From the NCBI GenBank assembly GCA_965140765.1, contig OZ223307.1, positions 1-64,000 on the forward strand: a stretch of DNA of 64,000 nt, given 5' to 3'. Origin of the DNA: Sunxiuqinia sp963678245 (GTDB lineage Bacteria > Bacteroidota > Bacteroidia > Bacteroidales > Prolixibacteraceae). The notes beneath the pieces are model-generated. The model saw only the letters and a program-made list of their open reading frames with translations. It had not been told where the DNA came from and ran no database searches. Shown here piece by piece: positions 45,029 to 54,494 of this stretch (the first letter of the stretch is position 1; every line of letters starts with the position of its first letter). Position numbers and translations under genes: made by a program.

Positions 45029-45694
45029 CTAAAATTCAATGTCATATAAATCTGCACCATCTTTCTCAAACTGAGCGATACTAATATCAGTCATGGGGTG
45101 TTTGATTAATTGCATCAACAACTCGGGACTAATTGTTGCCGAATGAGAACCATTCATACTGACCCTGTAAATCTGGTCAACTGTTTTAAAGCTCGCTGCC
45201 AGTACTTTTGTATCTAATTTGTATTCGTCCATATTTTTAGCAATATCACGTACAACTTCTATCCCGTGTGACGAAATATTATCTAAGCGACTAACATACG
45301 GAGCAACAAAGTCGGCTCCGGCTTTTGCTGCCACCAAGGCCTGCTGTTGTGTAAAAATTGCTGTTGCTGTTACTTTTATTCCAGCATCTTTCAGAATACG
45401 CATAGCTTTGAACCCTTCCGGGAAAACCGGAATTTTGGCATAAAAGTTATCACCCAAATCGAAATACGTTTTGTATTTTTTCGCCTCTTTAACAATCTCT
45501 TCAGAAGTAGAGCTCATTACCTGCACATGCATCATACCATCGCCTACAATTTTCGAAACCTCATCAATAGCAACTGAAAGTTTCATCCCCGATTGTTTCA
45601 GAATGGTCGGGTTTGTTGTAACTCCTTCAAGAGGGAAAAAATCGTATAGTTCCTTCAAGGCTTTAATATCAGCCGTGTCTGCCATGTAAATCAT
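45029..45694 (-). CDS. fsa: Transaldolase/fructose-6-phosphate aldolase family protein
   Basis: 221 residues, the short TalC/Fsa form. MADTADIKALKEL opens the barrel; EGVTTNPTILKQSG is the phosphate-side motif; the Schiff-base Lys87 lies in FYAKIPVFPEG; GADFVAPYVSRLDN follows. Short forms may cleave fructose-6-phosphate or act as transaldolases; sequence alone does not separate these. It is the last gene of a minus-strand cluster with a reductase, an aldolase-SDR fusion and a PHP protein. Confidence 0.9.
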   Translation of the reverse strand: MIYMADTADIKALKELYDFFPLEGVTTNPTILKQSGMKLSVAIDEVSKIVGDGMMHVQVMSSTSEEIVKEAKKYKTYFDLGDNFYAKIPVFPEGFKAMRILKDAGIKVTATAIFTQQQALVAAKAGADFVAPYVSRLDNISSHGIEVVRDIAKNMDEYKLDTKVLAASFKTVDQIYRVSMNGSHSATISPELLMQLIKHPMTDISIAQFEKDGADLYDIEF

Positions 45695-45791
45695 AACGTT
45701 TTACTTTTTACAACAAAAAAACGCAAGACTGATTGAGAGCTTTCAACTATCAATATAATCCTGCGTCAGTTCGTTTATTTTAAATTTTCAA

Positions 45792-47063
45792 TTAAATATC
45801 TTTCGCATTTGCCAGAAGATAATCTTCGGCTTCTACGGACCAAAGTTCGTTATTATTCTCACATATTTCATGCAACTTCGCAAATAAAGGATCAGATTTT
45901 CCCTTTTCTTTAAATTCAGAAATAGCTGTCAACGGAATTTCCTTATGGGTATAAATTAATTTTTTCCCTCCCGGAATATTTGGCAAGTCAAGAGTTGTAT
46001 CAATTACCGCATTTAAGCCGCCAATATGGGTTACCAATCCGGCAGGATCCAGTCCTTTTCCGAACATTTCGAGCGACTCTACCATATCATCATTATTCCC
46101 ACCCGACGTACCAACGATATGTGTAGAACCATAGTGAACGTTGTAGAAATTCATTTTGGCACTGAAGTCTGTTTTACTTGGACCTGCAAAAAAGTTCAAA
46201 CATCCATCGTTTGAAAGAATCGCATCGCCTTGCTCAATTACGGGAGGCACCGGAGCAAAAACAAAAACGTCGTTATAGCCTTCTCCTCCGGTTAAACCAC
46301 GTAATTTTCCAACAGGATCTTCTCCACTTGTATTCAGGTAAACCAGCTCAATACCTTTCGATTTTGCCCATTCAGGAGAATAGATAGTTGCTGCCCTGTC
46401 TAAACGTGCCTGATCAATATCGGTTACAACCATTAACGATGGTTTACGATCTTCACGCATGATCACATAATTGATCGCTGCCAATCCCATGGGGCCAACT
46501 CCTGCCAGAATCGCCATTTTTCCACCATCAACAATTTCCATATCGTGCTTGTACGATCCGGGAGTGGTATGATAATTGGCATGCATGGCACCAATTACAC
46601 AGCTCAATGGCTCAGCCAATGATGCCGGATAATAACCAGGGCCTTCGTAAGCCAACAGGCAATCTTGAACCAACACATCTTTAGGAATGATTACATAAGT
46701 CGCATCGCCACCAATGAACTGGTATGAATAACCTGGAGCACTCAGCACGCCAACCGGACCGTCTTTGTAATAGATAGCTGGTTGAATTGAGTACTTTTGA
46801 CCAGGCTTGAATTTATCCTTCCATTTTGCCCCTACTTCTACAATTTCGCCAGCAAACTCGTGACCAATTAGAATTGGTTTTTCGGCTACGTCGTCAGGAA
46901 TACGCTTGTGATCAGTTCCCTGTGTTGCTGCTTTGTACGACGACATACAAATACTGTCGGAAACTACTTTGGCTAAAATCTCATCATCTTTGATTGCGGG
47001 AAGTTCAAACTCTTCCAAACGCAAATTTTTTTTACCATATAATCGAACTGCTTTTGTTTTCAT
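45792..47063 (-). CDS. Zinc-binding dehydrogenase, sorbose-1-phosphate reductase-like
   Basis: 423 residues of a medium-chain dehydrogenase: an N-terminal GroES-like domain with SDSICMSSYKAATQG and ILIGHEFAGEIVEVG, then a Rossmann domain with ILAGVGPMGLAAINYVIM. Length and the PGYSYQFIGGDATYVII and GCLNFFAGP segments resemble sorbose-1-phosphate reductase-like enzymes. It should interconvert a sugar phosphate or polyol with NAD(P). The assignment of substrate is inference. Confidence 0.82.
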   Translation of the reverse strand: MKTKAVRLYGKKNLRLEEFELPAIKDDEILAKVVSDSICMSSYKAATQGTDHKRIPDDVAEKPILIGHEFAGEIVEVGAKWKDKFKPGQKYSIQPAIYYKDGPVGVLSAPGYSYQFIGGDATYVIIPKDVLVQDCLLAYEGPGYYPASLAEPLSCVIGAMHANYHTTPGSYKHDMEIVDGGKMAILAGVGPMGLAAINYVIMREDRKPSLMVVTDIDQARLDRAATIYSPEWAKSKGIELVYLNTSGEDPVGKLRGLTGGEGYNDVFVFAPVPPVIEQGDAILSNDGCLNFFAGPSKTDFSAKMNFYNVHYGSTHIVGTSGGNNDDMVESLEMFGKGLDPAGLVTHIGGLNAVIDTTLDLPNIPGGKKLIYTHKEIPLTAISEFKEKGKSDPLFAKLHEICENNNELWSVEAEDYLLANAKDI

Positions 47064-47102
47064 ATTGTCTTATTTTTTCATTTTTCAATAACCCTTTATT
47101 CC

Positions 47103-47156
47103 GAGCTTGTTTCTGAATCTGTCTGCAAAGAGATCCTGAAACAAGTTCAGGATGAC
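47103..47156. repeat. REP-like inverted repeat, copy 2
   Basis: GAGCTTGTTTCTGAATCT (47103-47120) and AGATCCTGAAACAAGTTC (47131-47148) form imperfect arms with a ten-base loop, followed by AGGATGAC. The left arm resembles the inner part of the element at 29641-29769. It sits in the gap between two genes of the same operon, downstream of the aldolase-SDR stop. Confidence 0.68.
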
Positions 47157-47180
47157 TCCTCCAAAAAGGACAAACATCCC

Positions 47181-49148
47181 CTATTTCAGCATATTTTGTC
47201 CGCCGGTTACAGGAACAGCCTGCCCGGTTTCGTACTCTTGCTCCATCACATAAAAGATGGCTCTCATCACATCCAGAGGTGTACAACCTCTTCCGGCAGG
47301 AACCTGTGCCTCATAAAAATGTTTCACATCTTCAATGGTTTTGGCTCCCGGTACTTTCCCGGCTCTTAAATATTGAACGAACAATCCGTTTTCCGGATCA
47401 GCCCACAAAGGTCCGTCAAAGAAGTTGCCCGGACAAATAGAATTTACCTTTATTTTTGATGGCATTAATTCCAACGCAAAAGATTGGGTCAAGCCAATTC
47501 CACCAAACTTGCCTCCGGCATAGGCGAAGTTTTTATTGCTTCCTTTCAATCCTGATTTTGAGTTGATTTGGATGATGTCAGCAAAATGGTCTGCCTTAAA
47601 TTTGTTTTGTAATTTCATCACTGCCGATGCGTATTTTGAACAGATAAAATAGGCTGAGTAATTCACCTTAGTCATCAACTCAAATGTTTCAGGAGTCATT
47701 TCATCTAATCCACCTGCACGGAGAATACCAGCATTACTGATGAATGCATCCAGACCGCCAAAATTAATAACCGTTTCAAAAACCAAGTTTTTTACCGAGT
47801 CTGCATTCGAAACATCAGCTTTTACAAACAGCGCCTTGTTTTTTCGTTTAACCGAATTTAGCTCAACGGCGAATTCCTGGCCTTTTTCTGTATTCAGGTC
47901 AGCAATAACCACATTGGCACCATGCTGCATCAATTCTTCTACAATACCGGCTCCAAACCCCTGAGCGCCTCCAGTTACAATAATAACTTTGCGATCAGCG
48001 CGTCCGGCAGTTGCTCCCAAGGATATTTTAGAGCGATACTGTTCCACTTCCCAACTCTCGATGAATTCGATTTGTGCTTTGCTCATTGGATGCTGTCCAC
48101 CAAACGAATCAGCAAACTGAGCGATACGACAGTGATCAGTCACGACATCGACTAAAATACCAGCTCCTTCAGCATGATCCGCCATTACGATCACTCCTAA
48201 GCCCGAAGCAAAAATAACTTTTGGTAATTTGCCTTTGTCTGATTGGTATTTTTCGATTCCGGCTTTTACATCAGCTAAAAATGCCGCTATATCATCTTTA
48301 AAATCAACATACAAATAAGATGAATTGGCATACACAATACCATCAGGAGTAAATGGTAATGAGATGGCTTGGCGATTCTCTTTTTGCAAGTATTTATTAA
48401 GAATAGTACTGTTTGCAAGCTGAACTGTTTTTAATCCATTGCCCGAAACCATCATACGAATAGCAGGAATAATTTCATCAGCAATTGAAAGGGCAGGCAA
48501 AACTTCATTTTGAGCTTCTTCGCCATAAGCAGCATTCAGTTTTGCATCAATTTCGTTGTAGGCCGCATGAATTTCCTCAATTGAGTTTCCACCAACAAAC
48601 ACCCCGTGGTTTTGCAGGAAAATAACGGCAGGCTCTTTTCCTTTTTCTTCGCGGTACTTGAGAATTTCTTTCTCAATTACTTTAAACAGGATGTATCCCG
48701 GATCTTCGTAACCAATATAAAGCACGTCATCACCAAACAGCTCAGCTGTTTTTTCGGCAGCTTGGTTGCTGCACATCAAGCCGTTTACTTTGGTGGAATG
48801 GGTATGTACAACCAACGAATAATCAATCAGGTTATGTAATGAAGTTTCTACCGATGGCCGCTGTCCTTTTTCCGGCTCCACCCGACTTTTCATCAGGTCT
48901 TTCACAATTTCGTCTTCCCGTTTCAATACATCGTCAGAGTATTGTTTGGTATGCACTTCGGCCAAAATCGAACGATCTAATTTGGCGAAGCCATTCTCTT
49001 CGATCGTTGCCAATGCAAATCCACTAGCTTTAATCCAAATATATTTATCGTTTTTGTATGAAGTATTACCACCTCCGGCCAACACATAGTCTTTCTGTTT
49101 GCCATAAAACTGAGATACTTCAATAAGATTTTTTATTCCTTGTTCCAT
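47181..49148 (-). CDS. Class II aldolase-SDR fusion protein
   Basis: 655 residues from ATG 49148. The first ~390 form a class II aldolase/adducin domain (GGGNTSYKNDKYIWIKASG, LHNLIDYSLVVHTHSTKVNGL, IFLQNHGVFVGGNS). From about 395 an SDR domain follows with VTGGAQGFGAG, DAFISNAGILRAG and the catalytic YAGGKFGG, ending GQAVPVTGGQNMLK. This layout is that of bifunctional sugar-phosphate aldolase/dehydrogenases such as the rhamnulose-phosphate type. The chain would oxidise a polyol phosphate and split the product. An upstream TTG extension was not used. Confidence 0.88.
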   Translation of the reverse strand: MEQGIKNLIEVSQFYGKQKDYVLAGGGNTSYKNDKYIWIKASGFALATIEENGFAKLDRSILAEVHTKQYSDDVLKREDEIVKDLMKSRVEPEKGQRPSVETSLHNLIDYSLVVHTHSTKVNGLMCSNQAAEKTAELFGDDVLYIGYEDPGYILFKVIEKEILKYREEKGKEPAVIFLQNHGVFVGGNSIEEIHAAYNEIDAKLNAAYGEEAQNEVLPALSIADEIIPAIRMMVSGNGLKTVQLANSTILNKYLQKENRQAISLPFTPDGIVYANSSYLYVDFKDDIAAFLADVKAGIEKYQSDKGKLPKVIFASGLGVIVMADHAEGAGILVDVVTDHCRIAQFADSFGGQHPMSKAQIEFIESWEVEQYRSKISLGATAGRADRKVIIVTGGAQGFGAGIVEELMQHGANVVIADLNTEKGQEFAVELNSVKRKNKALFVKADVSNADSVKNLVFETVINFGGLDAFISNAGILRAGGLDEMTPETFELMTKVNYSAYFICSKYASAVMKLQNKFKADHFADIIQINSKSGLKGSNKNFAYAGGKFGGIGLTQSFALELMPSKIKVNSICPGNFFDGPLWADPENGLFVQYLRAGKVPGAKTIEDVKHFYEAQVPAGRGCTPLDVMRAIFYVMEQEYETGQAVPVTGGQNMLK

Positions 49149-49257
49149 AATTGTTTTAAATTCCAAAATTCATGTTTTAAATTCCAAGTGGCACATCTTC
49201 GTGAGCTTCCACCCTCCTTCTTCCATTCGTCTCTCACAAGATTACTACAAACATTTT

Positions 49258-50487
49258 CTATTTCACAAAGTGACTGATGACTGCATGGCCCAAGGCTATA
49301 AACTCATCACGCTCGGTCAATTTAGCGCTGCCGGTTGCATCCAGAAAACCTTCTTTATCGCTGGCTACCAAATACTGATGTGCTGCGACAACACAAGCTC
49401 CTTCGTAACCGATTTTTTTCATGGCAGGGCTGAGCTCTTTTCCATCGCCACCCAAAATGGTGATTGGATCCAACTTAGGCGTGTTGTGCTCGGTACCAAA
49501 TGTAATTACAAATCCTTTATCGTTAAAGAAGTTGACAAACTGCTCTAAAATCTCTGGTTTATTTCTTCCCGGAATTAACTCCAACGAATAGACATTTTTA
49601 GTCACTAAGCTTTGGTATAACTTTTCATAGTCACCCTCAAAGTCGGTGAACTCACCCTTCGGATTATCGAGTAAAACCGGATAGCAAGGTATTCCTCCAG
49701 CGTGTATAATTAAATCAATCACCTGTTCCAAACTTAAAAAGGCTTTGTCATCTTCAGGAACAAATGCTTTTCCACCGGATTTTAACAGGTTGCCACGAAT
49801 TTCGTTTTCCAATCCTGCAAAATCATCCATCGCAGACTTTGGCTCTTTCCCGCTAAATATTTTTTGCCAAACTGCTTTTTGCTGTTCTTCGGAAGTGTAT
49901 TTGTCAGCAATTGCTTCCCGCAGAGCTTTGGCAATGTGACGCTCACGAAGTAGGTTTTTCGCATATTTTGCTCTCATCGTCTCAAATGAAAAGCTTATAT
50001 CTTCACCCAACTCTTTCAACCAGTCATTCAATTTCCCAATCATCTCTGCCGTTTGACGATTGCTCTCATCTTGAACGGACAACAAACGCTCAAGCATTTC
50101 GGCATTCATCTCAACCGGGTATTTCAATCCTTTACCACTAAAATAAGTTCTTCCAGGATTGTTGGGGTCATTTACCCGAACTCCTTCAGCCTGCAAATCC
50201 TTTTGCAAAGCCATAAATTCAATATTGAATAAAGGGAAAATATTAAACTTTTTGGCTTGCCTGTTGAATTCGACGTAACCATCAGTTGTGTAAAAGTCAT
50301 TAATTCCCAACACCTTCACTCCTTCTTCTTCAGCCATCTCAAAAACCTGGATAATTTCGGAAAATGCGCTAAACGAATAGGGTGTATGGAAGTGTCCATT
50401 CACCGGAAGTATATTTTCATTCACCTCTAACACTTCGGATAAAAGCTTGCGTTCTTCTGGATACTGTCTAAAAATTGATTCACTCAT
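49258..50487 (-). CDS. PHP domain metal-dependent hydrolase
   Basis: 409 residues. NGHFHTPYSFSAFSE (His32, His34) is the first PHP metal motif, and GVKVLGINDFYTT and LFNIEFMAL follow, then a helical insert (about 130-260), then AGGIPCYPVLLDNP and VITFGTEHNTPKLDP. PHP proteins hydrolyse phosphoesters or amide-like bonds with two or three metals. Its position at the head of the aldolase cluster suggests a phosphatase or ring-opening step on the same sugar. The substrate is unknown. Confidence 0.82.
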   Translation of the reverse strand: MSESIFRQYPEERKLLSEVLEVNENILPVNGHFHTPYSFSAFSEIIQVFEMAEEEGVKVLGINDFYTTDGYVEFNRQAKKFNIFPLFNIEFMALQKDLQAEGVRVNDPNNPGRTYFSGKGLKYPVEMNAEMLERLLSVQDESNRQTAEMIGKLNDWLKELGEDISFSFETMRAKYAKNLLRERHIAKALREAIADKYTSEEQQKAVWQKIFSGKEPKSAMDDFAGLENEIRGNLLKSGGKAFVPEDDKAFLSLEQVIDLIIHAGGIPCYPVLLDNPKGEFTDFEGDYEKLYQSLVTKNVYSLELIPGRNKPEILEQFVNFFNDKGFVITFGTEHNTPKLDPITILGGDGKELSPAMKKIGYEGACVVAAHQYLVASDKEGFLDATGSAKLTERDEFIALGHAVISHFVK

Positions 50488-50621
50488 AAGGTTTTCATCT
50501 ATAGTTTATTCATTGTACTACAAATGAAGAAAGATTCCAAGCAAAAGGCATCCTTTGGTATCCTGCATCGCGATACCATACAATTACAACAATAAAAACA
50601 CTAAGCTGCGTTGCTTATCGA

Positions 50622-51638
50622 TCAGGCATTTTCGCAGCAATACTGCTCTATAGCATGATAGTGTCGCTCCTTTTCCTGTTCGGGAAGAAGGCTGGCCATC
50701 ACCGCATTGCGCACCAACTGGCACAAATCGGCCTTGCTAAGATTCAATGCTTCGGCTGATGCCCGGAAATTTTCATTCATATAGCCGCCGAAATACGCCG
50801 GATCGTCTGAGTTTATGGTAACCAATACGCCATGATCCATGAGTTTTTTAAGCGGATGATCTTTTAGATTGTTGACTGCCTTCAACGCCAAATTGGACAA
50901 GGGGCAGACGGTCAATGGAATTTGTTTCTGCACCAGGTCGGCAATCAAGAACTCATCATTTATTGCTGCAATGCCGTGATCAATGCGGAAGACCTTCAGT
51001 AAATCGATTGAATCTTTTACATTGGCGGCCGGGCCTTCTTCTCCCGCATGAGCAACCGTTAAAAAGCCTTCTTCGCGTGCTTTGGCAAACACCCGTTCGA
51101 ACTTCGAAGGCGGATTTCCCTTCTCCGAAGAATCCAGCCCTACTCCCACAATCAGATCTTTATAGTCGAGCGCTTCCTTCAATGTATTAAAAGCCGATTG
51201 TTCATCCAGATGTCGCAGAAAGCATAGAATCAACTCGCTACTAATTGCCAGTTTTTCGCGACCATCTTGCAAAGCCCGGTTGATACCGTTGATAACCGTT
51301 GCAAACAAAATGCCTCGGTCGGTATGCGTTTGCGGATCGAAAAAGATTTCGGTACGCACCACGTGCTCGTCCTTGCATTTTAAAAGATAAGCCCAGGTTA
51401 GGTCGTAAAAATCCTGTTCTTCGCGCAATACATTTGCTCCTTCGTAATACAAATCCAGAAACTCCTGCAGATTTGAAAACTTGTAGGCCTGTTTGAGTTC
51501 ATCCACCGAATCGTATTTCAGTTGGATATTGTTCCGTTCGGCCAACTTAAAAAGCAACTCCGGTTCCAAAGTACCTTCAATATGCAAATGAAGTTCAATC
51601 TTCGGTAGGCCTTGTATAAAATCTGCGAGTGTAGTCAT
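50622..51638 (-). CDS. Adenine deaminase type 2 (adenosine deaminase superfamily)
   Basis: 338 residues. LPKIELHLHIEGTLEPELLFKLAERN (His17, His19) and VTVAHAGEEGPAANV-type motifs, then VTINSDDPAYFGGY, are the metal and catalytic sites. The lead EGTLEPELLF, FLDLYYEGANVL and EIFFDPQTHTDRGI separate the fungal-type adenine deaminases from adenosine deaminases. It would convert adenine to hypoxanthine in the cytoplasm. A gap of about 130 bp precedes the PHP gene, so a shared transcript is possible but not certain. Confidence 0.9.
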   Translation of the reverse strand: MTTLADFIQGLPKIELHLHIEGTLEPELLFKLAERNNIQLKYDSVDELKQAYKFSNLQEFLDLYYEGANVLREEQDFYDLTWAYLLKCKDEHVVRTEIFFDPQTHTDRGILFATVINGINRALQDGREKLAISSELILCFLRHLDEQSAFNTLKEALDYKDLIVGVGLDSSEKGNPPSKFERVFAKAREEGFLTVAHAGEEGPAANVKDSIDLLKVFRIDHGIAAINDEFLIADLVQKQIPLTVCPLSNLALKAVNNLKDHPLKKLMDHGVLVTINSDDPAYFGGYMNENFRASAEALNLSKADLCQLVRNAVMASLLPEQEKERHYHAIEQYCCENA

Positions 51639-51861
51639 AACTTGATTTGTTTATCGTTGTAAAGTTGCAGTTTTTAGGTGAAAATTTGCAAGAGTAAGAA
51701 AAGGTTTTTTCTAATTCGACAAAAACCAGAAGCTAAAAAAGAAAGCCCTGTCAGGTTTTCGTGGCCTCTGTAGCTGAATTTGATTTGAAGAATACAAAAT
51801 ATACCATGCAGAATACTAAATCAGAATGAAGAGTTATTCTGCAATCGTTTTTTACTATTCT

Positions 51862-52599
51862 TCATCTTCTTTTTTCATTGTTTCGGGACTGTTGTTGAGC
51901 CCTGCCTTTCCGACGCAGGTACTGACTCCGGTAGCCAGCGCGCTTATTCTCATCATTTCGAAACACGTACTGACCACAGGTGCTCAGTTCATCCACCGCC
52001 TGCTTCAGGTAGGCATAAGCCCTGTCGCGCAGGTCTTTTGTATCACTCTGAGGTTGGTGGGCAGCAGCATCTAAACCGGGAAGTTCGTCGCTCAATCGTC
52101 GCGCCTGATCCAGCGCTGACAGGTCAAAACCGATGGATTGAAGTAAATCCTGATGAACTTTGCCAAGCACAGCCAAATCATTCAGCGATTGGTAAAGTGC
52201 CGCATGCGGACTTTTCCGGGCGATTTGCCGGAGCTCTTCCTGCAGCTTCAGATGTTTGCGGAAGGCATACCGAAAACTTTGCGTAACCATACTGTACAAG
52301 TGCTTACCTTCCTTCAGTTTATCCTGAAATACCCCCATCGCTATGGGAGACTGACGTTTTTCGCTGCTCCATCTCCCCTGAAAATAGGTCAACAACTCGA
52401 AACGCAGGATAAAAGTATCGAGCAATTCGGCAGACAAGCCGATATCCAACAATTCGGCCCAGTCGTTTTTACTCCACACATACAAGTTATTGGCTTCCTG
52501 CAAGTAGACGGCAATCGGCATGGAAGGACGCTTGAGCTGATTGGAAGGAATAGCTTTTAAAAGCTGGATTTGTTTTTCAGTGGGTTTGAATTGGTTCAT
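51862..52599 (-). CDS. Conserved hypothetical protein, mostly helical
   Basis: 245 residues, no signal peptide or membrane helix. It opens MNQFKPTEKQIQLLKAIPSNQ, continues with AVYLQEANNLYVWSKNDWAEL, and has long amphipathic helices (ALYQSLNDLAVLGKVHQDLLQ). The C terminus is highly basic (RSQYLRRKGRAQQQSRNNEKRR), which could bind nucleic acid. I do not recognise the family. Local base composition is richer in G+C than the region after it. Confidence 0.7.
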   Translation of the reverse strand: MNQFKPTEKQIQLLKAIPSNQLKRPSMPIAVYLQEANNLYVWSKNDWAELLDIGLSAELLDTFILRFELLTYFQGRWSSEKRQSPIAMGVFQDKLKEGKHLYSMVTQSFRYAFRKHLKLQEELRQIARKSPHAALYQSLNDLAVLGKVHQDLLQSIGFDLSALDQARRLSDELPGLDAAAHQPQSDTKDLRDRAYAYLKQAVDELSTCGQYVFRNDENKRAGYRSQYLRRKGRAQQQSRNNEKRR

Positions 52600-52806
52600 G
52601 ATTTTTTAATTCAGATGAATGACCCTTCAATTTAACAAAAATTGATCATCTGACGGTGCTAGCAGCATCATAAAAAAAATACCAACCCATTTCTTTTCTG
52701 CTAAAAAACGAAACGAACCTTCCCTGCTCAAACACCAAAGCCGCTATGTGCTAAATATCAGGAATGCATCAGCAGATTTCAATGTCAAGAAAACACAATC
52801 AATGAA

Positions 52807-53340
52807 CTACTTTCCTTGCCCCTTGAAGTAATCATTTTTATCGGCAAACAACACGTTGAATGTCGTTAAACTTCCATATGCCCGGGTAATGTACTGTTGC
52901 AAATGCACCTTATCTTCATCATCCAACTTCGAATGGCTGTTGATATTTTGTTCCAACACCCGAAGCCGATCGCGCAGCATCACGATTTTGTGAAAGAAGC
53001 CGTCAATCGGTATTTCTTTTGACTGTAAATCCGGATTGCCGGGTTTCATTTCCAGCGTGCCGTCTTTCCATTTCTCGGCCATCTCTACCGTATGCGTAAT
53101 TCCCTGGTACTTGTCCATCACAAAGGTGATCACTTCTTCAATTTCTTCTAATGAAAGTCCGGTTCTTGGCTCGGAATCGGCTGGTACCTCAACTACATCC
53201 AAGTCGGGATTATACTTACTCATTTCAGATTTCCCGCCCCGCTCAAAAAAGATTTCATAAATCGTCAAATGCGATCGGGCAATTATTCCTTCACCATATA
53301 CGGGGTGCGATACTCGTGTGCCTACTGCTAATTCATTCAT
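52807..53340 (-). CDS. Tudor/SH3-like N-terminal domain protein, hypothetical
   Basis: 177 residues from ATG 53340. The first ~50 residues (MNELAVGTRVSHPVYGEGII, then IYEIFFERGGKSEMSKYNPD) resemble the small barrel found in CarD and in the C-terminal tail of UvrD/PcrA helicases, which bind RNA polymerase. The rest is helical (LSLEEIEEVITFVMDKY) with no known motif. A truncated copy of its 5' end lies at 55959-56129. The family is not named here. Confidence 0.72.
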   Translation of the reverse strand: MNELAVGTRVSHPVYGEGIIARSHLTIYEIFFERGGKSEMSKYNPDLDVVEVPADSEPRTGLSLEEIEEVITFVMDKYQGITHTVEMAEKWKDGTLEMKPGNPDLQSKEIPIDGFFHKIVMLRDRLRVLEQNINSHSKLDDEDKVHLQQYITRAYGSLTTFNVLFADKNDYFKGQGK

Positions 53341-53931
53341 GATTGTCGATTTTATTTCGGAAGATGAAAATAACAAAATCAGCGAAAATATTTTCAGAAA
53401 GGGGGTAAAAAGTGAATATCAACCAAACCAAGCGCAATTCAAGAAAGACTCGCGCTGCAGCGGAGGCGAAAAAACAGTTTGCCTGGAATAATCTGAACAA
53501 AATTTCATTTCTTCTTGATTTTATTTTAAAAAACTTGTATTATTCAAAAGTAAATATTATAAAATCAGTGTCATGAAACGCCTATTACTTATATCTTATC
53601 TGTTTTGTATTTATGGGAATATAAGCACTATAGCCAGAAACCATAGGGATGATGCTTCCCTTCCTAATCAGATGTATAATTTTTTCACTGAAATATTACA
53701 TACCAACTATAAAATTGAAGATGAAGCCAAGTTGTACGAAACATTTTTGAATGACTATTTTGAATATTATCAGCATATAACCATCAATAAAAAAATAGGC
53801 TTTTTAGACTCTATCGATACTGAAAAATTACATAAAATTAACCAATTGCTTTTCATTCGCGACAGGCAGCATTATTACCGTTTCTATAGTGAAGTAATTG
53901 AAAGAAAAGGTAAAAAAAATAGATTTCAAAC
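53213..53931. repeat. Large direct repeat, copy 1 (divergent cassette)
   Basis: This block matches 56002-56719 over its whole length with one single-base length difference. The first 178 bases (53213-53390) show no mismatch that I can find; the next ~180 intergenic bases show about 19. It holds the first ~130 bp of the Tudor-like gene on minus, the shared upstream region, and most of the family A gene on plus. Confidence 0.92.
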
Positions 53932-53992
53932 CGAATATGCAGCAACTTTTACTAAAGTAGGCGATAATCTGTGGAAAGTTTTTATACCATAA
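53573..53992 (+). CDS. Secreted protein family A, copy 1
   Basis: 139 residues with a signal peptide (KRLLLISYLFCIYGNISTIA). The body is acidic and helical: NFFTEILHTNYKIEDEAKLYETFLNDYFEYYQH, then FLDSIDTEKLHKINQLLFIRD. The tail after residue 115 (FQTEYAATFTKVGDNLWKVFIP) differs from copy 2: an extra A in a run near 53912-53919 shifts the frame relative to 56362-57066. It looks like a complete secreted or periplasmic protein, but I do not recognise the family. Family B copy 1 follows after 3 bp. Confidence 0.75.
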   Translation: MKRLLLISYLFCIYGNISTIARNHRDDASLPNQMYNFFTEILHTNYKIEDEAKLYETFLNDYFEYYQHITINKKIGFLDSIDTEKLHKINQLLFIRDRQHYYRFYSEVIERKGKKNRFQTEYAATFTKVGDNLWKVFIP

Positions 53993-53995
53993 ACG

Positions 53996-54316
53996 ATGAA
54001 AATCTATAACAAATATGCTCAAGAAGCAAACAGTTACTTTTTAGAATGTTTTAAAGACGCATTTCTAATTGAAGAGAAAAGCCCAGAAAACAATTTTTTC
54101 TGGCAACTAACTTTTAAAGTTGGTTCTTATACCGTCTATATTAATTCAGAATATGGATACATCGGCTTTCAGGTGCTTACAGCTTCAAACATGAATTTAA
54201 GTATCCGATCTAGAAATGCTGAGGTTTTTAGCAATTCTTTAAAAACCAACATTGAGAACATTCATCTTATTATTGACTTCCTCTTTAATCACAAGGACGA
54301 AATTTTCAAAGAATAA
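53996..54316 (+). CDS. Cytoplasmic small protein family B, copy 1
   Basis: 106 residues, no signal peptide. Pattern: FKDAFLIEEKSPENNFFWQL, TVYINSEYGYIGFQV, ending IIDFLFNHKDEIFKE. It is a paralogue of the gene at 54495-54803: LIEEK/LIEKK, W..LTFK/W..LNFK and the same end HKD(E/K)IFKE. Size and acidic, single-domain make-up resemble the immunity proteins of toxin systems, but no toxin is visible, so this is only a guess. It starts 3 bp after family A copy 1. Confidence 0.7.
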   Translation: MKIYNKYAQEANSYFLECFKDAFLIEEKSPENNFFWQLTFKVGSYTVYINSEYGYIGFQVLTASNMNLSIRSRNAEVFSNSLKTNIENIHLIIDFLFNHKDEIFKE

Positions 54317-54488
54317 ACTATTTATTGACGATGCATTAAGTGAGGGCAATACAATCTATTTGTCACACGATCCAAACAATCCCCTAATAAGGGACGGTTA
54401 CTATAAAATGGAATTAGATTATATTGAAAACGAATTACGGGGGAAAATAGAAAAAATTAGTCCAGACTTATGGATTGTAAAATTTTGA
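54312..54488 (+). pseudogene. Tail-like fragment of a family A protein
   Basis: From 54312 the frame reads NKLFIDDALSEGNTIY, then DPNNPLIRDGYYKMELDYIE, ending ISPDLWIVKF at TGA 54486. The end resembles the tail of family A copy 1 (RD, YY, DLW/NLW and a hydrophobic end), and no signal peptide or ATG precedes it. It overlaps the end of family B copy 1. I read it as the remnant of a third family A gene; the similarity is weak. Confidence 0.45.
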
Positions 54489-54494
54489 TATAAT

